From the NCBI GenBank assembly GCA_946479075.1, contig CAMLDT010000020.1, positions 1-27,003 of the forward strand: DNA of 27,003 bases, written 5' to 3'. The DNA comes from an uncultured Polaromonas sp. (GTDB taxonomy: Bacteria; Pseudomonadota; Gammaproteobacteria; Burkholderiales; Burkholderiaceae). A program made the translations under genes and the position numbers. Positions 14,674 to 21,441 of the stretch are shown one piece after another (position 1 is the stretch's first letter; every line of letters starts with the position of its first letter). The notes below the pieces were generated by a model that saw only the letters and a list, made by a program, of their open reading frames with translations, was not told the origin of the DNA and did not search any database.

Positions 14674-16242
14674 CTAGTTTTTCACTGACTGATTGCAGTA
14701 GGGATGGGTGAGCTGGAGATTCCCTGCGACCGCTGCCCCCCCATCCTGCGCGCGCTGGATGTGATCGTAAGAGACTGATTTGACTGTATCCAGAAAACCA
14801 TTACAGAGCGGGCATTTAACAGCGCTGGCAAGCGCCGATTGGATGAACACTAAACTTTTGGCATCGTCGGAAAATTGCTTCGGAGCACCTATGCCAGTTC
14901 CAGTCAAGATTTTCCCATCCAGGCCCGCGAACCTGACGATATCACTATCGCTCACACTTTCGCCTTTTGCCAGGGCGGAAATTGTCTCGTCTAAAAGCGT
15001 GGCGTAACGCTCGATGCGTCTTGCACTAACCAGCTTTTGAAGAATAGTTGCGATCAGGTCCTTATGATCGACCAAAATTGTCTCTAGCTTGGCCCGAATC
15101 GTAGAGAATTTTTTAAAGAAATTTTTGTCGTTATTTGCGAGTTTTCTAGCGATGAGTGTCACTGTTCCCATGAACATCGCTCCGGAGTGCCGACCGGTTG
15201 GCCCGTAGAAATACACGGCCGGATGAAGTCCCAAACTACCACCGTCATTGCCCGTGAGGCGGCGAATTAGCCCAAGCGTCTTATTCAGAACATCCAACGT
15301 TTCCGTTCCATCCGGATCATCGACCAGGTCAGCAACTCCTTTCGGCAGCCCATTTTGATCTCGGACCGCTATCAGGATGACCTCGATAAGAACCTGAAGT
15401 GCCGTGCGCAGCCCCTTGGGACCGCCTAATGGAAGATCCAACGTTTTGATCGGCGTGTTGATTTCAGGATCAAACAGCGATGAATGCAAACTTGACGCGG
15501 CCGATTCAATTTGTTTAGTTATGGGTGCAGGAAATGCGGACCAATATTTATGACCCTTGCCTGCACGTATGACTGCCCGCGCGGCAATTGGCACAGGTTT
15601 CCGACGACTGCGGAGAAGTAACTCCTCGACGTCGTCAAGCGGTGTCCCTTTGGTATTGATCTTGAAAAAAGAACTTTCGGCTTTGTCTGCATCGCCTCGG
15701 ACCCATTGAATAGGAAGACCGCGAGAAATGACAGCGATAAGGCGCTTGCGTTCGGCAGCATCTAGATTTGGGTCCGCGCTGCGAGCCTGGTAGTGCGCCC
15801 AAGTCCCAACTTTTTGAGCAACCATCTCGCGCGTTCGAATGGCTGTCTTTCTCTGTTCGCTCGAAATTTGATACCCAAAAAATGCTTGCGATGTCGGCCC
15901 ATCGCCATAGTCATCTTCAACCCATGCGCGCAGCACGCTAAGCCTGTGGCCGCCATCGATTACGAACAAATAGGTAGGTGACTGCCAAAGAATTACTGAA
16001 GGGATCAGGTCGCCATTCACGAAACAGTCCAAAAGTGAGACGACTTGCTCCGGAACCCAATGGTTCGTCTCACGCTGAAAGTCTGGTTTACGAAGACTTG
16101 GACCGAGCAAGCCGCCAGGAGTGAAGTCTCGTAGCGAGATTGTCGTGACCGTCTCAAAACTTGCAGCCTCGACGTCCGTTGCAGCGAAGTCCTCCCGCTT
16201 GATCATCGCGTCGAGATTCACCAGATTCGATTTCAGAGCCAT
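14674..16242 (-). CDS. DUF262/ParB-like and HNH endonuclease fusion protein, putative anti-phage/restriction protein
   Basis: 522 residues with a good ribosome site (GAGGGA) ahead of ATG 16242. N-terminal DUF262-like domain: PDFQRETNHWVPEQVVSLLDCFVNGDLIPSVILW (53-86), the nucleotide-binding/NTPase signature VIDGGHRLSVLRAW (94-107), and INTKGTPLDDVEELL (195-209). A long helical middle follows. A C-terminal HNH nuclease has zinc-type CPLC (477-480), DHI with His494, Asn508, and HPYCN (513-517). This pairing of domains recalls GmrSD/BrxU type IV restriction enzymes, where DUF262 hydrolyses NTPs and an HNH domain cuts modified DNA, but the HNH here is the classical zinc type rather than DUF1524. 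It is the distal cargo gene of the island and transcribed alone. The substrate (modified phage DNA or plasmid) is inferred, not shown. Confidence 0.82.
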   Translation of the reverse strand: MALKSNLVNLDAMIKREDFAATDVEAASFETVTTISLRDFTPGGLLGPSLRKPDFQRETNHWVPEQVVSLLDCFVNGDLIPSVILWQSPTYLFVIDGGHRLSVLRAWVEDDYGDGPTSQAFFGYQISSEQRKTAIRTREMVAQKVGTWAHYQARSADPNLDAAERKRLIAVISRGLPIQWVRGDADKAESSFFKINTKGTPLDDVEELLLRSRRKPVPIAARAVIRAGKGHKYWSAFPAPITKQIESAASSLHSSLFDPEINTPIKTLDLPLGGPKGLRTALQVLIEVILIAVRDQNGLPKGVADLVDDPDGTETLDVLNKTLGLIRRLTGNDGGSLGLHPAVYFYGPTGRHSGAMFMGTVTLIARKLANNDKNFFKKFSTIRAKLETILVDHKDLIATILQKLVSARRIERYATLLDETISALAKGESVSDSDIVRFAGLDGKILTGTGIGAPKQFSDDAKSLVFIQSALASAVKCPLCNGFLDTVKSVSYDHIQRAQDGGAAVAGNLQLTHPYCNQSVKN

Positions 16243-16341
16243 TGTTTCTTCCCTCGATTTTTAATTGCTGTCGCCAATCACCTTCAGCGTGCGCGGATTA
16301 TGACCGTTAACCCATATTCGGCGTCCCCGTGTTTTTGCCCT

Positions 16342-16369
16342 CCTATACCAGCATTAAATTTGCGCTCAA
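16342..16369 (-). promoter_or_regulatory. Weak candidate promoter for the DUF262-HNH gene
   Basis: On the minus strand TTGAGC (16369-16364) and TATAGG (16347-16342) are 16 bp apart, about 100 bases upstream of ATG 16242. The 16243-16491 spacer is AT-rich and otherwise shows no convincing gene or structure. Confidence 0.28.
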
Positions 16370-16491
16370 TGATCTGGCGGACTACTCCCCAGCAACCTGT
16401 CGTATAAGAAGTGCGTGGGAAAAATACCAGAAAAAATTTCTCACGAAGGGCTTCGAATACAGCCGTTCTGGATAGGGGGTGCAAGGTGTGG

Positions 16492-17169
16492 TCATACCGC
16501 GCCCGCCCGTAGCAGCAGGCGTTGAATTTGACTCAACCGCCACTGCCCGCCCTTGGGGGCCGGGACGCCCGCAGCATTCAGCTCAACCACCATTGCCCTC
16601 TGACTGAGCGATCGTGACCGGAACCCTGCGACCAGGCCGGATAGTCGCCTGGCGAAGTCATCGGCGGCGAGCTTTCGCGCATCAATGTTCGACTTCAGGT
16701 TGCCAGGTCCGGCAGTGCCAAGGGCTACGCCCCGTGCCTTCGCCGCAGCAAGAGCCGCCTTTGTTCTGGTGCCGATGCGTCTCCCCTCAAACTCAGCGAA
16801 GTTCGCCATGCTTACCAGGATCATGCGCCCTTCGTCCGATCCGGGGCAGACGTCCGGCAGATCAGCGAAGCGGATATCGACGCCGCTGTCATCGATCACT
16901 TCCAGGAAGAAACGCACGTCTCGCGCCAGCCTGTCTAGTTTGCCAATGACCAGGGCCCACCCTTGTGCCTTGCACATTGCCAAGGCGCGGGCCAGTTCCG
17001 GGCGGGCTCTGCCACCTTTACGACCAGACTCTACCTCGCATACCTCCTGGACGAGTTCTCCCCGGTTACGCAGGTAGTTCAACACTGCGACTCGCTGCGC
17101 TTCGAGACCAAGGCCTGAATGGCCCTGGCGCTGGGTGCTGACACGGATATAGCTGATGAACTTCTGCAT
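16492..17169 (-). CDS. Serine recombinase (resolvase/invertase family)
   Basis: 225 residues from ATG 17169 (MQKFISYIRVST), with AGGA upstream; a longer GTG start is possible but adds no homology. The catalytic domain has the nucleophile Ser in YIRVST, then LGLEAQRVAV, ESGRKGGRARPELARALAMC, LVIGKLDRLARDVRFFLEV, and the Arg-rich MANFAEFEGRRIGTRTKAAL. The C-terminal helix-turn-helix spans RSLSQRAMVVELNAAGVPAPKGGQWRLSQIQRLLLRAG. The protein is of the small resolvase/invertase size class. It could resolve multimers or cointegrates of the element or invert DNA locally. Copies of GTGTGGTCA lie directly at its 3' end (16486) and 5' side (17178-17216), possible binding or crossover sites. Confidence 0.9.
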   Translation of the reverse strand: MQKFISYIRVSTQRQGHSGLGLEAQRVAVLNYLRNRGELVQEVCEVESGRKGGRARPELARALAMCKAQGWALVIGKLDRLARDVRFFLEVIDDSGVDIRFADLPDVCPGSDEGRMILVSMANFAEFEGRRIGTRTKAALAAAKARGVALGTAGPGNLKSNIDARKLAADDFARRLSGLVAGFRSRSLSQRAMVVELNAAGVPAPKGGQWRLSQIQRLLLRAGAV

Positions 17170-17177
17170 GACGGATC

Positions 17178-17216
17178 CTGACCACACTGAAAGACGAACG
17201 TTTAATGTGTGGTCAG
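17178..17216. repeat. 10-bp perfect inverted repeat upstream of the serine recombinase (candidate operator or recombination site)
   Basis: CTGACCACAC at 17178-17187 and GTGTGGTCAG at 17207-17216 are exact reverse complements with a 19-bp spacer, so the whole site is 39 bp. It begins eight bases before the recombinase start codon. A third copy, GTGTGGTCA, occurs at 16486-16494, overlapping the stop end of the same gene. Confidence 0.75.
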
Positions 17217-17233
17217 TTTGCCTGCCCACCTAT

Positions 17234-17279
17234 AAGTAGTCAAGTAGTCATTGACCATATGACTCGATAATCAGACAAT
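17234..17279 (+). promoter_or_regulatory. Candidate promoter and tandem octamer operator of the three-gene island operon
   Basis: Two adjacent AAGTAGTC octamers (17234-17249) are followed at once by TTGACC (17251-17256), 17 bp, and GACAAT (17274-17279). This lies 27 bases before ATG 17306. The -35 is a good match, the -10 fair. The tandem octamers immediately upstream suggest binding of a regulator, perhaps one encoded by the operon. Confidence 0.45.
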
Positions 17280-17305
17280 TTAGACTTCTAAACAACGGAT
17301 TGAAC

Positions 17306-17776
17306 ATGAGCAAAAAAAACGAAGTCCTGACAGCGGGAGAGGCGGAAAAACGGCTGCAGGCAGCGCTCGGCGAGCGCGATGGCTACTGGAGGGTCTACCT
17401 ACAGAACAACCGGCGACCGGATCGGCAGCCGTCCTACGCCATTCCGTATTCCGTTGAGCGCGGCCGACCTGTCTATATGGCGAGCGACTTGGACGCCTTC
17501 ATTGCTAACCAAAAGGCAGAGAGCTTGGAACGCGGCCAAGTGCCAGGGCGCTTAGATGACGCTCTGCGCGCAATTGGCGGGTGGCCCACAGGGCGTCCTT
17601 GGGCCGGCTGGATAACCCCGCAAGTGGAAGAAGGCACGGGAGTTACGTTCGTAAGGGTGCATCTGGCCGATCCGCTGGCCGTCTACCGACTGGACCCGGA
17701 TCAGGCAAGGGCCGTTGCACGCGACCTGATCGAGTCAGCGGATCAGGTTGATCGGGCCGCGGGGGCCACAGCATGA
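17306..17776 (+). CDS. Island protein of unknown function, possible small DNA-binding protein
   Basis: 156 residues from ATG 17306. I do not recognise a named family. The N-terminal part (LTAGEAEKRLQAALGERDGYWRVYLQNNRR... YSVERGRPVYMASDLDAFIANQKA) has the look of a HTH_17/excisionase-type winged helix: a helix pair, then a short strand, then R-P-V-Y-x-x-x-D-L-x-x-F-I, which usually ends such domains. The C-terminal half (HLADPLAVYRLDPDQARAVARDLIESAD) is helical. First gene of a tightly overlapping operon: its TGA shares ATGA with the next start. Position near the integrase fits a directionality factor or a control protein, but that is inference. Confidence 0.72.
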   Translation: MSKKNEVLTAGEAEKRLQAALGERDGYWRVYLQNNRRPDRQPSYAIPYSVERGRPVYMASDLDAFIANQKAESLERGQVPGRLDDALRAIGGWPTGRPWAGWITPQVEEGTGVTFVRVHLADPLAVYRLDPDQARAVARDLIESADQVDRAAGATA

Positions 17777-18120
17777 AGGCGACGAAGACTCTGCTAAGCG
17801 TCGCGGACGTTGCCTATTTCCTTTCCCAACATCTTGGACCAGACCTTCAGTGGGTGGACTTCCTTAACGACTGCCGTCGAAAAGCTGAACGTCACCTTCA
17901 CGGCTGTCGATTGCTGCCAGCCTGCCGAACAGCCGGAAGCACTGCAACAGCAAGGCGACCGCTTTATCGCCCCAACGATGTGCGCCAGTTCATTCGTGAT
18001 GTCCGCGAGCGATCCGGTTTGCGCGAGCCCTTCCCCTTCGCGGCCAGGTCCTATGTCTACGATGACCGTCCGGCCAGCAATGATGCCGAGTGGCTGATGA
18101 GGATTGCCGATCCTGTATGA
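17773..18120 (+). CDS. Small island protein, possible excisionase-like DNA-binding protein
   Basis: 115 residues. Start ATG 17773 overlaps the previous stop as ATGA. The sequence begins LLSVADVAYFLSQHLG and later has RRPLYRPNDVRQFIRDVRER. The first segment resembles the opening helix of excisionase/MerR-type domains, and the Y-x-x-x-D-V-x-x-F-I segment resembles their end, with an Arg/Cys-rich insert between. No confident family. Being small, basic and between the recombinases makes an Xis-like role plausible. Its stop again overlaps the next start (ATGA at 18117-18120). Confidence 0.68.
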   Translation: MKATKTLLSVADVAYFLSQHLGPDLQWVDFLNDCRRKAERHLHGCRLLPACRTAGSTATARRPLYRPNDVRQFIRDVRERSGLREPFPFAARSYVYDDRPASNDAEWLMRIADPV

Positions 18121-19076
18121 ACGCCCCTGATTGGCAAGAGTCGCGCTACGCGCTCTTCCGGTTCAACGCGGTGGTGGACTGGGTGGAGGTTAGCGTAACG
18201 TTACATGCGCCTTCCCAGCCCCAGCACGTGCGCGCGCGCCTGCCGCCAGGCTGGGGGAGTCCCTACGTCCATGCCAACACGGAAGCACAGAGCCGAACGG
18301 CCAGCACGTTCACTTTTCGACTACAGGACCCCGTAGGTCCAGATCAGCTGATGCGTGATGTGCAGGCGCTTGCCCGACCAGGCGATCCGCCGATTACAGA
18401 GGCAAACATTTCTATTGCCGGAATCGAAATCGCCTTCGACGCATACTCACTGAGTGAGTGCCGGGACGACTTGGTTGAAATCGGGGCACAGCTATATCAA
18501 CGACACACCATGCTGCCCGGTGGCGAGCGCGAGCCGCGAATCACCATGCCCGGCCATTTTCAGGCGGCTGTGGGTGCCCGCACCATCAGGGCAGCGTTAG
18601 ACGAAGGCTGGACTATCAATGCGGGGGACCAGGGAGCGGCATTCACCATGCGCTTCTACGTGAAGGCCACGGATACGAGGAATGGAGCACGGCATACGCT
18701 GCCGGTTCCGTTGCACCGGGCGCGGTGCGAACTCACACTCACAGGTAGCCGAGCCCCATTCAAAACTGTCGCGGCCTGGAGAGAATTTCGTTTCGAAACG
18801 CTGACAAAACACTTTTCCTGGCGGATTGACCCTTCCCCTACGCTGCTGCGCGCCGCGATGACACGGATCGGGATTCCGGAAGGGGCTAAGCGTCGGACCA
18901 GGAGGAAAACGCTGCGTGGAACAATTCCAGACAGTGCGCTGCAGGCCCACGCAAAGAACGCTCTACGCCGATTGACCCGTGCTCAACGTCGAGACATTAC
19001 AGAAATTCGACCGTCGCGTCCAACCGCGCCAAGAGTTTCTGAGGGAGAAAGACTCAACGAGAGGCAAGGGTCCTAA
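18117..19076 (+). CDS. Island protein, possible replication initiator (Rep_trans/phage-initiator-like, tentative)
   Basis: 319 residues from ATG 18117, translationally coupled to the previous gene. Features: a start with FRFNAVVDWVEVSVTL, then SIAGIEIAFDAYS, then FTMRFYVKATDTRNG followed by LPVPLHRARCELTLTG. The series (beta strand with a D-W-V/I pattern, a Y-x-K strand, then an R-x-E-L-x-L strand) is reminiscent of rolling-circle replication initiators, in which a 'Y-D-K' strand precedes 'R-v-E-l-r-L'. A basic C-terminus (AKRRTRRKTLRG, RRLTRAQRRDITEIRPSRP) would suit DNA binding. I cannot see a certain catalytic Tyr motif, so this is a hypothesis. If correct, the excised island may replicate as a circle. 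Confidence 0.7.
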   Translation: MNAPDWQESRYALFRFNAVVDWVEVSVTLHAPSQPQHVRARLPPGWGSPYVHANTEAQSRTASTFTFRLQDPVGPDQLMRDVQALARPGDPPITEANISIAGIEIAFDAYSLSECRDDLVEIGAQLYQRHTMLPGGEREPRITMPGHFQAAVGARTIRAALDEGWTINAGDQGAAFTMRFYVKATDTRNGARHTLPVPLHRARCELTLTGSRAPFKTVAAWREFRFETLTKHFSWRIDPSPTLLRAAMTRIGIPEGAKRRTRRKTLRGTIPDSALQAHAKNALRRLTRAQRRDITEIRPSRPTAPRVSEGERLNERQGS

Positions 19077-19105
19077 ATACCTTATTGGCTCGTTGCCTCG
19101 TTGCC

Positions 19106-21082
19106 TTACGCAGGCCCCATGTCCTCCCCAGCCCCTCTCCCCCGTTTCTTCCGACCCAATGCAGCCCGGACAGCCTCCAGCCCCTCCGCCTGATTGAATT
19201 TAGTGATCTCTGGCAATCCAAAGTTAAGGGCGGACACGAAAGCTAGTGTGTCGTCCGGAACGGAATCGCTGAGGTAGTGACGTTCATTCACACCGTCACC
19301 AGGTTCGTGGCCTAGCAGCCTCTTACGCATGATGTCTGGCATGGTGGTCCGTTTCTGGAGGGCGTTGTTCACGCCGTGCCTGAAGGAGTGAAATACCTTC
19401 GTGCCGTCACGCGGCAGGCCAAGGCCATCTAGCATGCGTGACATCCACCGAATCGGTTCCTTCGCGTAGCGGTTAGTGGGATTCCAACTAAGTTCGGGAA
19501 ACAAGCGCTGATACCCGGCGAGCCGCAGTCGTTCTACCCAAGTCACTAGCCCTGCCTCCAGCAGAGCCGGATGAACCGGAACTAGCCGCGCTGACCAAAT
19601 GTTTTTGAGACTCTTGTCCGGCGACTTCTTGTTGAAGTCAAAGTAATAGGTGCCCTTCTCCGTCCGACCAATGTCGGAAAGGTGAAGTTGACACAGTTCG
19701 CCGATTCTGCCGCCTGCGTAGAGCCCCAGCAGGGGCAACCAATACTGGAAGGGCTGAAACTCCCGGAATTCTCCATTGGCCCCACGCTCACCGGTGCCAT
19801 CTAAAAAAATCGGGGTCGCGAATATTGACGCCAACTCGTCGCCATTGAACTCTTCCCGGTCTTTCTTTCTTACAGCGGCCATGTCACGTTCCGCCTTCGT
19901 CAATACAGACTCACTCCTCAGCCCAGTCGTCGGATCTTCACTTATCCACTTTTGATCGTGAAGCCATCTGAACATCCGAGCAATCCACTGCATGCGCAAA
20001 TCACGCTCGCTAGCCGACATTACAGGCCAGTCGCTGTCTGCGACGGCTGCGACTGACTCAGACATTGAGGTTGTGCCGAATTTGATGCGCACAAGGTTTT
20101 CCTTGCTCGGCATGCGGGCGAGGTGCACGCTTCGGAAATGCCGAAGAACATCAGCATCCACGTCGGCAAGAAAAAGGTCGCCCTCGAACTCGGCTAGCAA
20201 TGCAATCCCGGCTCGAACACGCTCAATCTCTTTTGGAGAAGAGATCGACTGCGGTAGCAGGTTTCGCGAATACGCCTCCAGTGCCACTGACAGGCGGCGC
20301 TGAGAGTGTTTTCCTGAGCGGGCGAGTGGCGCTGCGTCCCGCTGCAGCAGCGCGCTCCTGGCAGCATTTAGGGCGTCCTCGTTTATTGAGCTGGCAAGCC
20401 CCGAACGAAGCGCTTCCACGGCCGCCGTATCGACTTCGACCGAACTGGGCACGAGAGTGATGGGCATATCAGGGGCAAACAGCGAAGCTGGGGCGTCCAA
20501 AGGCTGCAGCGCGACTGCTCGGGCCGCGCCCGTGGCGAGAAGCGCGTTTGCGACGGCTGTCGTATCGTCCACAGGGACCTGATAAATGCCGGTGGCACGG
20601 GCGGCGCGAGCTGTAAGGGGCATCGCATGCGGCAGTGGCACTACAACCGTGCCCAGCTCGGGGTCATCGACTTCAAGGGCCTCAGTGGGTAGCAGATATC
20701 CTTGAGCCCCATTCAGCCGAGCGAACAGCTGCAGCCTACCTTCAGCAGCTTGACGCAAAAGGGCGTCAGGGCTCAAACCTGCTGCTGCGCATGCTTGCAA
20801 CAAAGGCAAGTGACCTGCACTGCGCAGGATGGGATGCCCATCCGCGATTTTCACAATGCTTTCGTGATCCATGCTTACGCTGGCAGATGCCAGTCGGTCT
20901 AAGTCAAAAAGTTGCTGGCGCCATCGTGCCAGGTAGGCCGAAGCCACCAGCTTCGCACCACTCAAATTATGTATGCCAGTGCTAGCGATCAGCTCCCGCT
21001 TGCCTATAACCTGGCGCAGCCGGGTCGGCACAACCAAGCGGGCTACATATACGCCGCTGAGACGCCTTTGAAGATTTTCCAT
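19106..21082 (-). CDS. Tyrosine recombinase (phage-type integrase) of the tRNA-Arg island
   Basis: 658 residues, much longer than the usual 350-450. The N-terminal ~60 residues (SGVYVARLVVPTRLRQVIGKRELIASTGIHNLSGAKLVASAYLARW) resemble the DUF6538-type arm domain. A ~200-residue region of unclear role follows, then a core-binding domain (~260-390). The catalytic domain carries Arg459 in YAGGRIGELCQL, a Lys strand near KNIWSARLVPVHP, His565 and Arg568 in FHSFRHGVNN, His592 in LLGHEPGD, and the nucleophile Tyr603 in ERHYLSD. All key residues are present, so it should be active. It lies 80 bp from the tRNA-Arg gene, with its start towards attR, and converges with the three-gene operon. Confidence 0.93.
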   Translation of the reverse strand: MENLQRRLSGVYVARLVVPTRLRQVIGKRELIASTGIHNLSGAKLVASAYLARWRQQLFDLDRLASASVSMDHESIVKIADGHPILRSAGHLPLLQACAAAGLSPDALLRQAAEGRLQLFARLNGAQGYLLPTEALEVDDPELGTVVVPLPHAMPLTARAARATGIYQVPVDDTTAVANALLATGAARAVALQPLDAPASLFAPDMPITLVPSSVEVDTAAVEALRSGLASSINEDALNAARSALLQRDAAPLARSGKHSQRRLSVALEAYSRNLLPQSISSPKEIERVRAGIALLAEFEGDLFLADVDADVLRHFRSVHLARMPSKENLVRIKFGTTSMSESVAAVADSDWPVMSASERDLRMQWIARMFRWLHDQKWISEDPTTGLRSESVLTKAERDMAAVRKKDREEFNGDELASIFATPIFLDGTGERGANGEFREFQPFQYWLPLLGLYAGGRIGELCQLHLSDIGRTEKGTYYFDFNKKSPDKSLKNIWSARLVPVHPALLEAGLVTWVERLRLAGYQRLFPELSWNPTNRYAKEPIRWMSRMLDGLGLPRDGTKVFHSFRHGVNNALQKRTTMPDIMRKRLLGHEPGDGVNERHYLSDSVPDDTLAFVSALNFGLPEITKFNQAEGLEAVRAALGRKKRGRGAGEDMGPA

Positions 21083-21160
21083 CGCACACCTTTGTATGAG
21101 TGTGCTGTAGGACCCGCGTCAATCGTCGATTTTTCAAATGAAATCAACCGCTTGGGCTCG

Positions 21161-21194
21161 GGTGGTGCGGCTGGCGGGGATCGAACCCACGACC
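21161..21194. repeat. Right att site of the island (34-bp direct repeat within tRNA-Arg)
   Basis: Identical to 14572-14605 and located in the 3' half of the intact tRNA-Arg gene. The match stops at the boundary with the anticodon-arm side (CTTGGC here, ATCCGC at the left copy). The first base outside on the left also differs (G here, C there), so the identity block is exactly 34 bp. Confidence 0.92.
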
Positions 21195-21238
21195 CTTGGC
21201 TTCGGAGGCCAATACTCTATCCACTGAGCTACAGCCGC
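21163..21238 (-). tRNA. tRNA-Arg (anticodon CCG)
   Basis: On the minus strand: acceptor GCGGCTG pairs with CAGCCGC, discriminator A and an encoded CCA. The D-arm has AGCTCAGTGGATAGAG. The anticodon stem TTGGC/GCCAA holds loop CTCCGAA, giving anticodon CCG for codon CGG. The T-loop is GTTCGATC. 76 nt including CCA. The gene is intact despite serving as the island's integration site, because integration restored its 3' end. Confidence 0.95.
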
Positions 21239-21377
21239 AACGCTGAAAATGACGGCCCTGGCAGACTTTTGGGTGCATCAGGGCCTTCTCAGGCCCCGGC
21301 CTTGGGCCCGGTCCTGTGGAAGTCAGTGGATTCTACCAGCCGGGGGCAGCGTCCTCGTTGCCGCGGGAGGCCGCAGC

Positions 21378-21383
21378 TATAAT
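21378..21383 (+). promoter_or_regulatory. Candidate -10 element of the cytochrome c promoter
   Basis: A perfect TATAAT in otherwise GC-rich DNA, about 60 bases upstream of ATG 21442. The -35 region (TCGTTG at 21355-21360, 17 bp away) is a poor match. It may therefore need an activator or be of the extended type. Confidence 0.4.
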
Positions 21384-21441
21384 CAAAGGTTGTCGAATAT
21401 GAGTTGCTTTAGTCACCCGATTTCTGCTTTTTGAGGAAGCC

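Larger units (their letters stand above)
14572..21194. mobile_element. tRNA-Arg(CCG)-integrated genomic island (~6.6 kb), tyrosine-recombinase type
   Basis: The island is bounded by perfect 34-bp direct repeats. The integrase gene is next to the intact tRNA at the right end, the standard layout for tRNA-targeting integrative elements. Contents from left: DUF262-HNH protein, serine recombinase, a three-gene coupled operon ending in a possible replication initiator, and the tyrosine recombinase. The left gene is visibly less GC-rich than the flanking chromosome. No conjugation or phage structural genes are seen, so it would need a helper to transfer. Ancestral order would be exonuclease, tRNA-Arg, cytochrome c. 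Confidence 0.88.

Noticed and set aside
16284..16484. 66-codon minus-strand reading frame between the DUF262-HNH gene and the serine recombinase
   Set aside because: It begins with TTG, has no ribosome site or recognisable domain, and lies in an AT-rich spacer that more likely holds promoter sequence.
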